This document shows positions 7,201 through 16,234 of a stretch of DNA of 64,000 bases, in pieces (positions within the stretch are counted from its first letter, which is position 1; each line of letters opens with the position of its first letter). Location of the stretch: NCBI GenBank assembly GCA_947587025.1, contig CANPXW010000001.1, positions 33,846-97,845 of the forward strand, written 5' to 3'. The position numbers and the translations under genes were made by a program. This DNA is from an uncultured Oscillospiraceae bacterium. GTDB lineage: Bacteria; Bacillota; Clostridia; Oscillospirales; Oscillospiraceae. The notes beneath the pieces are model-generated. The model saw only the letters and a list, made by a program, of their open reading frames with translations. It had not been told where the DNA came from and ran no database searches.

Positions 7201-9225
7201 TCAGAACAAGGCGATGAGTTTATCCCAGAAGCTGCTCTCCGCCTCCGGCTCCGGGGGCTGCTCCTCCGGGGCGGCCGGCTGGATAGCGGGGGTGCGGATG
7301 ACGAACTGCACCGCCCGGACATTGGCGTTTTTCCCCGAGACGAAGGAGGCCGGCTCCACGCCCCCGCCGGTGACGCTCTCCAGAAGGCCGTCGATCTGGT
7401 CCTGGATGGCCCCGTCCATGCCGTCGGTTCCCTCCGAAAGGGCGGCTGCGCCCTCCTTCACCTGGCCCGCGCCCTCGTCCAGGGCGGCGGCACCCTCCGC
7501 CAGCGCGCCAACGCCGCTGTCCAGAGCGCCGGCACCCTCCGCCAGTGCGCCGGTGGCGGCGTACACGTCGGATATGCCCCCGGCCAGGGTGGACGCGCCG
7601 CTGGCCAGCGTGCCGGCCCCCGAGGCCAGACTGGCGGCCCCGTCGGCCAGGGTCGCCGCGCCAGGGGCGATCTGCCCGTACCCGGCGTAAGCCTTCGTCA
7701 CACCGGCGGTGTAGCTCTGGATGCCGTCGTTGAGGGTGGTATAGCTTTCTACCAGCTGATCGATGCCGGGCTTCAGCGCGCCCAGACTGTCGGTAAGGCC
7801 GGTGAGCTGATCGAGGTAGCCGGCGGCGTACCCCAGCTGGGTCTTGAGATCTTCCACTTTCAGGCCGCCCACTGTCATCACCAAGTTCAGCATCGCGGAC
7901 GCATAGCTTTCAGTGGCGCTGTAAAGAGTATTATATGCTGCCTCCACCTCGTCTTTATAGGGATCGTCACCCATATCGGTAATGGTCCCGCTCAGGCTGG
8001 TCAAAACAGAAGATAACGAACCATATATCCCCGTCAGAGTGTCGCTGAGACCGCTCATCCCACTCAGGGTCGCGGTAAGGCTGTCCACCCGGACGCTCAG
8101 GTCCCCCAGCGTTGTCTGCATGCCGGCGATGTCCGCATCGGATATGTCCCCATTCTCCAGGCCGGTCTGGATGGTCTGCAGGGCCGCCAGCACATCCGCC
8201 GAGCCCTGGCTGAGGGCGGCGGAATTGGCGTCCAGCGCCGCGAGACCCGCGCCCAGGGTATCCAGGCCGCCCTTGAGGGCCTGGGCCCCGTCGCTGACCT
8301 GGGACGCGCCGCTGCTGACGGTCCAGGCCCCGGACTGGACCGACGCGCCGCCGGACTGGAGGCTGCCGGCGCCGGTGTACAGACTGCTGGCTCCCTCGTG
8401 CAGGGCGCTGGCTCCCTCGGCGGCCTCGTCCACGCCGGCGGTCAGCTCCTCCGCGCCGTCACTGAGCGCGCCCGCGCCCTCGTCCAGTTGGGCGATGGCG
8501 TCCGTCAGGTCCGTGACCTTTTCCAGCAGCGCCTCGTCGTCCACCTGCACGTCCAGGGACAGGGGGATGCCGTTGATGGCCACAGCGTCCATGGCAAAGT
8601 CGGTCACCTGAGCATGCACGGTGATGTCCGCGCCCCGGCCGGGCAGGACGGTGTAGTTCAGCTGCTTGTCGCTGCCCACGTTGGCCGCGGTGGCTCCGTC
8701 GGCGACGATGTTCCGGCACCTGTCCCCGTCCAGGGTGAGGGAGATCTGCAGGGCGTAGGTATCGAAGAAATCGCCCCGGCAGAGGGGATTTTCCTTCACT
8801 GCAAGATGGATCGTCAGTGCGCCGCTGGCCCCCGCGACCTCGTCTGCCGAGCGCTTTGTCCCGTCCAGGGCGTAGTCCAGCGAGATGCGCCAGGGGATCT
8901 CCGCCTCCGGCAGGCTGCCCTCGTAGTACAGCCGCCCTGCCTGGGACGCGTCGATGGTGACGGTCCCGTCGGCCAGGGTCACCGGGTCGGTGGTGGTCAT
9001 GTTGCGCACGCTGGCGTAATTGCCGTAGTCGGTAAAGGACCCCGGCCCGTCCAGGTCCAGGATGTTCACCACCTCCACCGTGTTCACATCCCCGGCGGGG
9101 GTGAGATTTATGTAAACCACTTCCTCCTTGTCCGGGAGCGCGGCCGCAGCATAGGCCGGCAGGACAGGGGAGAGGGCCAGCAGCGCCGCCAGGGCGGCGG
9201 CCGTCGTCTTTGTCATTCTCTTCAT
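7201..9225 (-). CDS. Secreted Leu-x-x-Gly repeat protein (YhgE/Pip-like repeats)
   Basis: A 674-residue exported protein. Residues 1-26 form a signal peptide (hydrophobic core, AYA-type cleavage site). The central and C-terminal parts carry two blocks of a 7-residue Gly-Ala-x-x-Leu-x-x repeat (about residues 240-310 and 500-600), the TIGR03057-type pattern also seen in YhgE/Pip proteins; a helical stalk is expected. The C-terminus is Pro/Glu-rich and ends in an amphipathic WDKLIALF. Unlike YhgE it has no multi-pass membrane domain; that seems to be supplied by the MMPL protein, whose stop codon overlaps this start in ATGA. Likely an extracytoplasmic partner of the transporter; substrate unknown. 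Confidence 0.75.
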   Translation of the reverse strand: MKRMTKTTAAALAALLALSPVLPAYAAAALPDKEEVVYINLTPAGDVNTVEVVNILDLDGPGSFTDYGNYASVRNMTTTDPVTLADGTVTIDASQAGRLYYEGSLPEAEIPWRISLDYALDGTKRSADEVAGASGALTIHLAVKENPLCRGDFFDTYALQISLTLDGDRCRNIVADGATAANVGSDKQLNYTVLPGRGADITVHAQVTDFAMDAVAINGIPLSLDVQVDDEALLEKVTDLTDAIAQLDEGAGALSDGAEELTAGVDEAAEGASALHEGASSLYTGAGSLQSGGASVQSGAWTVSSGASQVSDGAQALKGGLDTLGAGLAALDANSAALSQGSADVLAALQTIQTGLENGDISDADIAGMQTTLGDLSVRVDSLTATLSGMSGLSDTLTGIYGSLSSVLTSLSGTITDMGDDPYKDEVEAAYNTLYSATESYASAMLNLVMTVGGLKVEDLKTQLGYAAGYLDQLTGLTDSLGALKPGIDQLVESYTTLNDGIQSYTAGVTKAYAGYGQIAPGAATLADGAASLASGAGTLASGASTLAGGISDVYAATGALAEGAGALDSGVGALAEGAAALDEGAGQVKEGAAALSEGTDGMDGAIQDQIDGLLESVTGGGVEPASFVSGKNANVRAVQFVIRTPAIQPAAPEEQPPEPEAESSFWDKLIALF

Positions 9226-11303
9226 GCCTTGCTCTGCCTCCTCGCTTCGTGTTTGTGGGGCGTTTTCCCTCGCCGCCGGCCCATCACCAGCCGGTCGGTC
9301 ATGCCCAGCAGTCCCGGCAGCACCAGCAGCACCGCCGTCAGGGAGAAGATGGCCCCCCGTCCCAGCAGCAGGCCCATCTCCGCCAGCAGCCGGTTGGAGC
9401 TGATGAAGCCCATCAGCAGCCCCACCACCGCCAGCACGCTGCCGGAGGTGAGGATGGACACGGTCACGTCCGCGATGGTCTTCACCAGCGCGTCCCGCTT
9501 GGCAAGCTGTGCCCGGTTCTCCCGGTACCGGTCGGTCATCAGGATGGCGTAGTCCACCGTGGCCCCCAGCTGGATGGAGCTGATGATGAGATAGGTGATG
9601 TAGAAAAGAGGCGTGCCGGAGAAGTAGGGCACCGCCAGGTTGACCCAGATGGCCGTCTCGATGCACAGCACCAGCAGCACCGGCAGCCAGGCCGAGCGCA
9701 TGGTCAGCAGCAGTACAAGGAATACCGCCCCCACCGCCACCAGATTGACTTTTAAAAGGTCGGCGGTGACGGTCTTCATCAGGTCATAGGTGCTCACGCC
9801 CTGGCCGGCCAGATGGCACCCGCCGGGGTAGTAACTGTCCGCGATGGCGCGGATATTCTCCACCAGGGCGAAGGTGTCTGCCCCCTCGTAGGGCACGTCC
9901 ACGGACAGGACCATGCGGCTGTAGTTCTCGCTCATCAGCTGGGAGAGAGCGGTCTCGTCCAGGTAGGTCAGGGGTATCTCCGCCCCGGCCATGTCCACAT
10001 AGGAGATGATGCTGGTCACGTGGTCCAGCTCGTGCAGGTCCCGGGACAGGGCCGTCTGTACGGCGGTGTCCCGGCCGGGGACCAGCAGCACGTAGGTGTC
10101 GCTCTTGCCGAAGGCGTCCTCGATGGCGGCGGTGTCCTGGGTGTACTGGGCCTGGGGGCCGAACATCTGGCCGGAGCCGTAATAAAACTCGTTGGCGTGG
10201 CTGGCCAGAAATGCCGGGGCGATGATGAGCAGGAACAGGATGGCCAGCGGGGCGGTGATGCGCCGCACCAGCCGGCCGAAGCCGTCTAATCTGGGTACCA
10301 GCGGCCGGTGGCGGAGCCTGTCGCTCAATTTGCAGGCACACAGCAGCAGACAGGGCATGAAGAAGAACGCCGTGAGCAGGCTGATGGCGATGCCCTTGGC
10401 CAGGGCCAGACCCAGGTCCGCCCCCAGCCGGAAGCGCATGAGCACCAGCGCCGCGAAGCCGATCACCGTGGTCAGCCCGCTGGAGAGGATGGAGCTGGTG
10501 GACAGGCACAGCGCGTCCACCATGGCCTGCTGGTCCGTCTTGCCCGGCGCGCGGCACTCCTCGAACCGGTGCAGCAGGAACACGGAGTAGTCCAGGCTGA
10601 CGGCCATCTGCAGGATGCTGCCGGAGGCGTTGGTGACGAAGCTGATGCGGCCGAAGATAAGGTTGGTGCCGCTGTTGAGGGCCACCGCCACTCCCAGTCC
10701 CGCCAGCACCAGCAGGGGCTCTGCCCAGGAGGTGGTGGTCAGGGCCAGCACCACCATGGCAAAGGCCACGCCGAACGCGCCGATCAGCTGCACCTCGCCC
10801 ATGGTGCCGGTGGCGGAGTTATACATGGACACGGCCGAGCCGGTCATGGCTCCCTCCGGGCCGATGATGTCCCGGATGGCCTGGCAGGCCGTCACGTAAT
10901 CCTCCTCGTCCAGGGTGACGGAGTAGAGCGCCGCCCCGTCCCGGTAATAGGTGCGCAGGGTGTCCTGGTCCATGGCGGACATGGGCACGGTCACATCGGC
11001 CGCGTCGTCCAGCCAGGACACCGCCAGCACGCCGGGCGCCTGCGCCAGGCGGGCTTTCAGCTCCAGGGCCTGGGGCACGGTCACATCGGGGACCATCACA
11101 CGGGCGTTGGGGATGCCGCCGGGGAACTCGGCGCCCATCACGTCGATGGCCAGGGTGGAGGGGCTGTCCTCGGGCAGGTATTCGTTGATGTCGTAATTGA
11201 CCACCACCAGCCCCCGCAGCACCAGGCATACCGCCGAGGCGAGGATGAACAGCGCCAGCACGGCCTTTTTGTGTGCCGTCACGGCCGTATACATCCCGCG
11301 CAT
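9222..11303 (-). CDS. MMPL/RND-superfamily membrane transporter
   Basis: A 693-residue RND-type transporter of the MMPL/HAE family. One helix at residues 10-30 is followed by an extracytoplasmic domain, a five-helix bundle, then a second extracytoplasmic domain and a second bundle, the usual two-fold layout. GLTTVIGFAALVLMRF and the sequence SIQLGATVDYAILMTDRYRE are family-typical. The start at 11303 is chosen because AAGGAGGG lies 7 bases upstream; the ATG at 11309 directly abuts it. It is the first gene of a two-gene operon with the Leu-x-x-Gly repeat protein. The cargo, lipid, drug or peptide, cannot be told. Confidence 0.88.
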   Translation of the reverse strand: MRGMYTAVTAHKKAVLALFILASAVCLVLRGLVVVNYDINEYLPEDSPSTLAIDVMGAEFPGGIPNARVMVPDVTVPQALELKARLAQAPGVLAVSWLDDAADVTVPMSAMDQDTLRTYYRDGAALYSVTLDEEDYVTACQAIRDIIGPEGAMTGSAVSMYNSATGTMGEVQLIGAFGVAFAMVVLALTTTSWAEPLLVLAGLGVAVALNSGTNLIFGRISFVTNASGSILQMAVSLDYSVFLLHRFEECRAPGKTDQQAMVDALCLSTSSILSSGLTTVIGFAALVLMRFRLGADLGLALAKGIAISLLTAFFFMPCLLLCACKLSDRLRHRPLVPRLDGFGRLVRRITAPLAILFLLIIAPAFLASHANEFYYGSGQMFGPQAQYTQDTAAIEDAFGKSDTYVLLVPGRDTAVQTALSRDLHELDHVTSIISYVDMAGAEIPLTYLDETALSQLMSENYSRMVLSVDVPYEGADTFALVENIRAIADSYYPGGCHLAGQGVSTYDLMKTVTADLLKVNLVAVGAVFLVLLLTMRSAWLPVLLVLCIETAIWVNLAVPYFSGTPLFYITYLIISSIQLGATVDYAILMTDRYRENRAQLAKRDALVKTIADVTVSILTSGSVLAVVGLLMGFISSNRLLAEMGLLLGRGAIFSLTAVLLVLPGLLGMTDRLVMGRRRGKTPHKHEARRQSKA

Positions 11304-11341
11304 GTCCATCCCTCCTTCATGGTTTTATAACGCTAACGGCT

Positions 11342-11370
11342 ATTATAGACCTCGCCGCCGCGTTTTTCAA
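11342..11370 (-). promoter_or_regulatory. SigA-type promoter of the MMPL operon
   Basis: Minus strand TTGAAA, 17-bp spacer, TATAAT, about 40 bases before the start codon. Confidence 0.7.
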
Positions 11371-11393
11371 TGGACGCATTGTGCAAAATGGGC

Positions 11394-11423
11394 AAAAAAC
11401 GCCTCCCTCGTCGGAGGGAGGCG
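11394..11423 (-). terminator. Intrinsic terminator of the glycolipid operon
   Basis: Stem CGCCTCCCTC / GAGGGAGGCG followed on the minus strand by six T residues, just after the PAP2 gene. Confidence 0.85.
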
Positions 11424-11436
11424 GAGGGCGTCGGCG

Positions 11437-12129
11437 TTATCGTCTTGCGGCGGCGGGCCTGTTCCCATGGGAGGCGCGCCGGCGGGCGGGAGCGGATACC
11501 AGCGGCAGGACCAGCGCGCTCAGCGCTGCGGCAGCCGCCACGTCCAGCACCGAGTGCTGCTTGACGAACAGGGTGGACAGGCATATGAGCGCGGTCATGG
11601 CGGCGAAGGCCAGCCGCCAGCCGGTCCGGGCAAAACGCCCGCAGTCCCACAGCCCCACTGACACGGCGATGGCCCCCAACACGTGGATGGAGGGACACAC
11701 GTTGGTGTTGGTGTCGAAGGCATAGAACCAGACGGCGAACCGGGTCATCACATTGTCCCGGGGAAAGGCGTCCGGCCGCAGCAGCTGCTGGGTGGGCCAG
11801 AGGATGTAGATGACGAGCGTTGCGGCGTATGTGAGGATGATGAAGCGCATCATCCGCCGGAAGGCGGGCACGTCGGTGAAGAAGGTGTAGGCAAGGCCGC
11901 CGATGAGGTACACGAACCAGAAAAGGTACGGGATGAAGAACCACTCGTTGAAGGGGATGCGCCCGTCCAGGGCGCACTGCACGGTGTAGTAGTGCCGGGC
12001 CAGACCGCCCCGCTCCAGCAGCAAAAACAGCAGCCCGTGCACGGGCCAGTACAGCAGCAGCAGGATGTGCCGATAAGCCGGGTCCGTGATGTTCCCCGGC
12101 CGCAGGCCCCGGTAATCGGGCCTATTCAT
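11437..12129 (-). CDS. PAP2-superfamily membrane phosphatase / transferase
   Basis: A 230-residue integral membrane protein with about six hydrophobic segments and the PAP2 active-site boxes PSIHV (residues 146-150) and KQHSVLD (His192, Asp196). The usual first box with KxxxxxxRP is not clear, which resembles the sphingomyelin/phosphoinositol-ceramide synthase-like branch. Reaction is probably removal or transfer of a phosphate head group on a lipid. It is the last gene of a three-gene unit with a diacylglycerol-type glycosyltransferase and a CrtO-like protein and overlaps the latter by 8 bases. The C-terminal tail is Arg/Ala-rich and cytoplasmic. Confidence 0.82.
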   Translation of the reverse strand: MNRPDYRGLRPGNITDPAYRHILLLLYWPVHGLLFLLLERGGLARHYYTVQCALDGRIPFNEWFFIPYLFWFVYLIGGLAYTFFTDVPAFRRMMRFIILTYAATLVIYILWPTQQLLRPDAFPRDNVMTRFAVWFYAFDTNTNVCPSIHVLGAIAVSVGLWDCGRFARTGWRLAFAAMTALICLSTLFVKQHSVLDVAAAAALSALVLPLVSAPARRRASHGNRPAAARR

Positions 12130-12595
12130 GGACCAGCGCCTCCTCTCTGCGCGCCAGCTTCTCCGCCAGGCGCGCAAGCCGGGGGCGGTTGTAGCGCTGG
12201 ATCATGATGAAGGGCAGATTGACAAGATCGTATACCAGCACCATCAGCGCCGCCCACCACTGCCGGCACAGCAGCACCGGCAGCGCCAGCGCCATCAGCG
12301 CGGCGTGCACCAGCTCCGCCACGCATGTCTCCTGCACCAGCAGCTCCACCCGCTGGCTGGAGCCGTCCGTGAGGGCCTTCCGGGGCAGAAAGCGCAGATA
12401 CTTGCTCATGTCCGGCAGCTTATCCTTCCACTTGCGGATGCGCAGCTTTTCGTAAAAACGGCCCTGCTGCTCGAAAGCCCAGGGCTTGAAGGGAAAGCGG
12501 TCCGGATGAAAGTCACGGCGCATGTATGCGCCGGCCAGGTTGGACAGCAGGCTGATGGCCGCCAGATACAGCACGCTCCACCACAGCTCGTTCAT
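12122..12595 (-). CDS. CrtO-like (glycosyl-carotenoid acyltransferase family) membrane protein
   Basis: A 157-residue protein with hydrophobic segments at residues 5-22 and about 93-133. The middle part FPFKPWAFEQQGRFYEKL then KWKDKLPDMSKY matches the pattern I know from CrtO of staphylococci, the acyltransferase that completes staphyloxanthin, and from many uncharacterised Firmicutes homologues. No carotenoid genes are nearby, so the acceptor here is more likely the glycolipid made by the upstream glycosyltransferase; that is inference. The ATG overlaps the upstream stop by one base, so translation is coupled. Confidence 0.65.
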   Translation of the reverse strand: MNELWWSVLYLAAISLLSNLAGAYMRRDFHPDRFPFKPWAFEQQGRFYEKLRIRKWKDKLPDMSKYLRFLPRKALTDGSSQRVELLVQETCVAELVHAALMALALPVLLCRQWWAALMVLVYDLVNLPFIMIQRYNRPRLARLAEKLARREEALVHE

Positions 12596-13716
12596 CACCG
12601 CGCGGCCTCCGTTTCCGCCAGATGCGACCACACCGCCTCCGCCGCGCTGCGCTCCTGCAGCAGCGCCGCGCGCATTTTTTCCAGCTGTCCGCCGTCGGCC
12701 AGCAGGCGCAGGCAAAGCTCCGTCAGCGCCTCGGGGTCGGGCGCCGTCACCGCGCCGCCGGTGGCGCAGAAATGGCGCAGATTGGGTCCCTCGCAGGCGG
12801 ATATGGCGTCCACCAGCACCATGGGCAGGCCCTTCACCGCCGCCTCGGAGGTGCTCACGCCCCCGGCCTTGGTCAAAAACAGGTCCGCGCTGTCCATCAG
12901 CAGGGGGATGTCGTCCCGGTAGCCCCAGATGAACACGTCCGGCCGGTCGGCAAACTCCCGCTCCAGTTTTTTCTGCAGATGGGTATAGGTGCCGCAGACC
13001 ACTGCCAGGGCGTCGCCCTCCGGCAGCCGGTAGGCCAGCCGCTCGGCCAGCTCGTCCAGATGGCCGCAGCCCATGGACCCGCACATGGCCAGCACCAGCT
13101 TCCCGCTCTCCGGCAGGCCCAGACACCGGCGGGCCTCGGTCTTGTCCACCCGCTGGTAAAAGGCCCGGCGCACGGGCACCCCAGGTATCACCTCGACGCG
13201 CTCTTCAGGCACGCCCGCCTGGACGCACTCCTCCGCCGCGCGGGGAGAGGGGACGAAGTAGCAGTCCATCCGGCAGTTCTCCACAAAGGGGCTGCAGGTG
13301 TAGTCCGTGGCGATGAACGACGAGCCCAGCGCCAGCTCCGGGTGCAGCGACCGCAGCCGGGTGACCATCAGCGCCGAGAACACGTGGGGGCAGACAAGGC
13401 AGTCGTAATCCTCCCGGGCGATGAGCGCGTGAAGCTTCTCTGTGCCCAGAGCCAGTATGTTGGCCAGCAGATTGCGCTCCTCTCCGGTGGAGGGGTGCTG
13501 CTCCAGCAGATGGTAGCTGACGCGCCACGCCGACGGCATGTGCCGGTAAAGCCGGGTGTGCCACCGGCAGATGGCCTCCGACGCCTTCTCCGAGAGGAAG
13601 CCCAGCGCGTCGGCCACGTCGCAGGACGCGCCGTGCTCTGTGAAGGCCTCCCGCACCGCCGCCGCCACGGAATTGTGGCCCTCGCCGGTGCTGCAGGTCA
13701 GGATCAATGCTTTCAT
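12595..13716 (-). CDS. MGDG synthase/UgtP-like diacylglycerol glycosyltransferase
   Basis: A 373-residue GT28-type glycosyltransferase. The N-terminal domain starts with a nucleotide-sugar family motif STGEGHNSVA (residues 9-18), and the C-terminal domain has GVPVRRAFYQ, a Gly-rich GSMGCGHLDEL and the sugar-donor loop KAGGVSTSEA. This architecture is that of monogalactosyldiacylglycerol synthases and bacterial UgtP, which glycosylate diacylglycerol at the inner face of the membrane. The ATG at 13716 follows a weak GAGG and a promoter at 13753-13782. It heads a coupled operon with a CrtO-like acyltransferase and a PAP2 enzyme. The sugar and lipid are not predictable. Confidence 0.85.
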   Translation of the reverse strand: MKALILTCSTGEGHNSVAAAVREAFTEHGASCDVADALGFLSEKASEAICRWHTRLYRHMPSAWRVSYHLLEQHPSTGEERNLLANILALGTEKLHALIAREDYDCLVCPHVFSALMVTRLRSLHPELALGSSFIATDYTCSPFVENCRMDCYFVPSPRAAEECVQAGVPEERVEVIPGVPVRRAFYQRVDKTEARRCLGLPESGKLVLAMCGSMGCGHLDELAERLAYRLPEGDALAVVCGTYTHLQKKLEREFADRPDVFIWGYRDDIPLLMDSADLFLTKAGGVSTSEAAVKGLPMVLVDAISACEGPNLRHFCATGGAVTAPDPEALTELCLRLLADGGQLEKMRAALLQERSAAEAVWSHLAETEAAR

Positions 13717-13752
13717 GTAATACCTCGGGGTCATTCCAATAATCCAAGCTAC

Positions 13753-13782
13753 ATAATGCCCTATGAGATCGGTTGATGTCAA
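13753..13782 (-). promoter_or_regulatory. Promoter of the glycolipid operon
   Basis: Minus strand TTGACA, 18-bp spacer, CATTAT, in a clearly AT-rich intergenic segment. Confidence 0.6.
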
Positions 13783-13833
13783 TATGTAACTTACACAAAA
13801 AATATCATGGCAAAAAATTACAATGATTACGAA

Positions 13834-13863
13834 CATCCCGCCTCGGTGAGGCGGGATGTCGGT
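13834..13863 (-). terminator. Hairpin after the aminotransferase pair
   Basis: Perfect 11-bp stem CATCCCGCCTC / GAGGCGGGATG directly after the stop codon of the aminotransferase; the T run on the minus strand is interrupted, so strength is uncertain. Confidence 0.6.
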
Positions 13864-15042
13864 TCATTTCAGCAGCGCGGCCAGCTTGCCAAGCCGGCGC
13901 AGCGCCTCGTCCATGGTCTCTTTTCGCCGGGCGAAGTGGAAACGTATCAGGTGGTTCACCGGCTCCTGGAAAAAGCTGGAGCCTGGCACCGCCGCCACGC
14001 CGATCTCGCGTATCAGCCACTCGCAGAAGGCAAGGTCCGTGTATCCGGCGAACTGGGGCAGATCCAGGAATTTCTGGATGTCTACCAGCACGAAGTAGGT
14101 CCCCTGGGGCACGTTGTGCTCCAGCCCCAGCGCGTCCAGCCCCGCCAGGAAGTAGTCCCGCTTCTGGTGATAGAGCGCGTTGAGGCCCTCATAGTAGTCG
14201 TCCGAGAGGGTCAGGGCCGCCACCGCCGCCTGCTGCAGGGGCGCGGCCGCGCCCACGGTGAGGAAATCGTGGACCTTCTTGGCCGCCTCTGCCACCGGCT
14301 CCGGCGCGATCAGATACCCCAGCCGCCAGCCCGTGGCGGAGAAGGTCTTGGACAGGGAGTTGCAGGTGATGGTGTGCTCATACATCCCCGGCAGGGCGGA
14401 CATGTACACGTGCTTGGCCGGAGCGTACACCAGGTGCTCATATACCTCGTCGGTGACGGCGAAGGCGTCGTATTTGATGATGAGCGCCGCGATGGCCTCC
14501 AGCTCCTGGCGTGTGAACACCTTGCCGCAGGGGTTGGAGGGGTTGCAGATGATGATCGCCTTGGCTCCGTCCCGGAAGCCCTGCTCGATCTGGGCGATGT
14601 CGAAATCGAAGGCGGGAGGCCTCAGGGGGATGTAGATGGGCTCGGCCCCGGACAGGATGGCGTCCGCGCCGTAATTCTCGTAGAAGGGGGAGAAGACCAT
14701 CACCTTGTCGCCGGGGTTGCAGATGGTCATCATGGCGCACATTATGGCCTCGGTGCTGCCGCAGGTGACCACGATCTCCCGATCCGGGTCCACGGTGCGT
14801 CCGATGGCGCGGCTCTGCTTGGCGGCCAGGGCGTCCCGGAGGTTTTTCGCCCCGAAGGTGACGGAATACTGGTGGGGCCCGGCGTAGGCCGCCTTTGCCA
14901 GCGCGTCCAGCATCTCCTTCGGCGGGTCGAAGTCGGGGAAGCCCTGGCTGAGGTTGATGGCTCCGTACTGGTCGGAGATACGGGTCATCCGGCGGATGAC
15001 CGAATCGGTGAAGGTCCCTACTCTGTGGCTCAGGGTCGGCAT
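13864..15042 (-). CDS. PLP-dependent aminotransferase, class I/II
   Basis: A 392-residue fold-type I aminotransferase. NPSNPCGK (Asn167 region), DEVYEHLVY (Asp198) and the PLP lysine in SLSKTFSATGWRLGY (Lys232) are all present, with the substrate-carboxylate Arg in HLIRFHFAR near the C-terminus. It resembles the aspartate/kynurenine-type aminotransferases. The ATG at 15042 has AAAGGAGGG at good distance; it overlaps the end of the upstream aminotransferase by 13 bases. Amino-acid specificity cannot be assigned. Confidence 0.9.
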   Translation of the reverse strand: MPTLSHRVGTFTDSVIRRMTRISDQYGAINLSQGFPDFDPPKEMLDALAKAAYAGPHQYSVTFGAKNLRDALAAKQSRAIGRTVDPDREIVVTCGSTEAIMCAMMTICNPGDKVMVFSPFYENYGADAILSGAEPIYIPLRPPAFDFDIAQIEQGFRDGAKAIIICNPSNPCGKVFTRQELEAIAALIIKYDAFAVTDEVYEHLVYAPAKHVYMSALPGMYEHTITCNSLSKTFSATGWRLGYLIAPEPVAEAAKKVHDFLTVGAAAPLQQAAVAALTLSDDYYEGLNALYHQKRDYFLAGLDALGLEHNVPQGTYFVLVDIQKFLDLPQFAGYTDLAFCEWLIREIGVAAVPGSSFFQEPVNHLIRFHFARRKETMDEALRRLGKLAALLK

Positions 15043-16172
15043 ATGGGCGTGCCCTCCTTTTCCAAAGTGCGCATAAAGGCGCTGACGGCGGCGAGGCCGT
15101 CGGTCAGGGTCTGCCGGCCGGCGGCGTAGCCGATGCGCATGCACCGGCCCTCGTCGAAGCAGTCCCCCGGCGTGACGAACGCGCCGGTGGCGTGGTACAT
15201 CCGCTCGCAGAATCCATACGAGGGGACGTCGAAGTCATAATAGACCAGGGCGGTGGTGCCCGCACGGGGCTTGGTGTACCACACGTGGGGCTCGGCATGC
15301 ACCCAGGCGTCCAGCACGGCCAGGTTCTCCCGCACGATGGCCCGGCTGCGGCCCAGGACCGCGTCCTTATGGGCTAGGGCTAAGGCTGCAGCGGCCTCGT
15401 CGAACATGCCGCAGCTGATGTGGTCGTAGTCCCGGTGGGACCAGAAGGCGTCCAGCGCCGCCTTGTCCCGTGTGGCGAGCCAGCCCAGGCGCAGCCCCGC
15501 CAGGGAGAATACCTTGGACATACTGCCCACGGAGATGCCCTTTTCGTAGATGTCCGCCATGGAGGGGCTGTAGCCGTCGTCCTGGGTCAGGTGGCGGTAC
15601 ACCTCGTCGCACAGCACGTAGGCACCGGCCCGGCGGGCGATGTCCGCGATGGCGCAGAGGGTAGCCTCATCCATCAGCGCCCCGGTGGGGTTGTTGACGC
15701 ATATGAGCTTGGTGCCGGGTACAGCCAGGCGGGCAAGCTCCGCCAGGTCGGGAAGATAGTCGTTCTTCTGCTCCAGGTGCAGGATGCGCACGTCTGCGCC
15801 CAGGCTCTCCGGGATGGAGTACAGCTGCTGGTAGGTGGGGCTGACGCTCACCACCCGGTCCCCCGGCTCCACCAGAGAGCAGAACAGGTGGTGGTTGGCC
15901 CCGGCCGCGCCGTGGGTGGGCACGATGTTCTCCGGGCCCAGGGTCTTATAGAGCCCGCAGACCCCCTGCCGGAAGGCGGGGGCGCCCTCGATGTCGCCGT
16001 AGGTCAGCCGGCGGGCGGAGAATCCCCGCCAGAACGATGCCGGGTCCTGACCGGTGAGGGCGAAAAGCTGGTCCATGCTCACCGAGTCCACGCAGGTCTC
16101 CGCGATGTTGTACCTCGCGCCGGTCTCGTATGCGTTCATCCATTCTTCTACTTTGAAGGGCTTGATATACAT
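15030..16172 (-). CDS. PLP-dependent aminotransferase, class I/II (second copy type)
   Basis: A 380-residue aminotransferase of the same fold but clearly different in sequence from its downstream neighbour. It has VNNPTGALMD (Asn161 region), CDEVYRHL (Asp189), the PLP lysine in GSMSKVFSLAGLRLGW (Lys220) and the C-terminal Arg in MRIGYAAG. The N-terminus with WMNAYETGARYNIAETC is typical of a group of Clostridia enzymes annotated only as aminotransferases. AGAGGAA lies before the ATG at 16172. The tight overlap with the next gene suggests that the two work on related amino acids. Confidence 0.87.
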   Translation of the reverse strand: MYIKPFKVEEWMNAYETGARYNIAETCVDSVSMDQLFALTGQDPASFWRGFSARRLTYGDIEGAPAFRQGVCGLYKTLGPENIVPTHGAAGANHHLFCSLVEPGDRVVSVSPTYQQLYSIPESLGADVRILHLEQKNDYLPDLAELARLAVPGTKLICVNNPTGALMDEATLCAIADIARRAGAYVLCDEVYRHLTQDDGYSPSMADIYEKGISVGSMSKVFSLAGLRLGWLATRDKAALDAFWSHRDYDHISCGMFDEAAAALALAHKDAVLGRSRAIVRENLAVLDAWVHAEPHVWYTKPRAGTTALVYYDFDVPSYGFCERMYHATGAFVTPGDCFDEGRCMRIGYAAGRQTLTDGLAAVSAFMRTLEKEGTPICRP

Positions 16173-16234
16173 ACGTCCATTCCTCTTAGCTAGGTCATTT
16201 TAAACTGCTCGGCGGAAGTGAATCCCGCCGGCAG

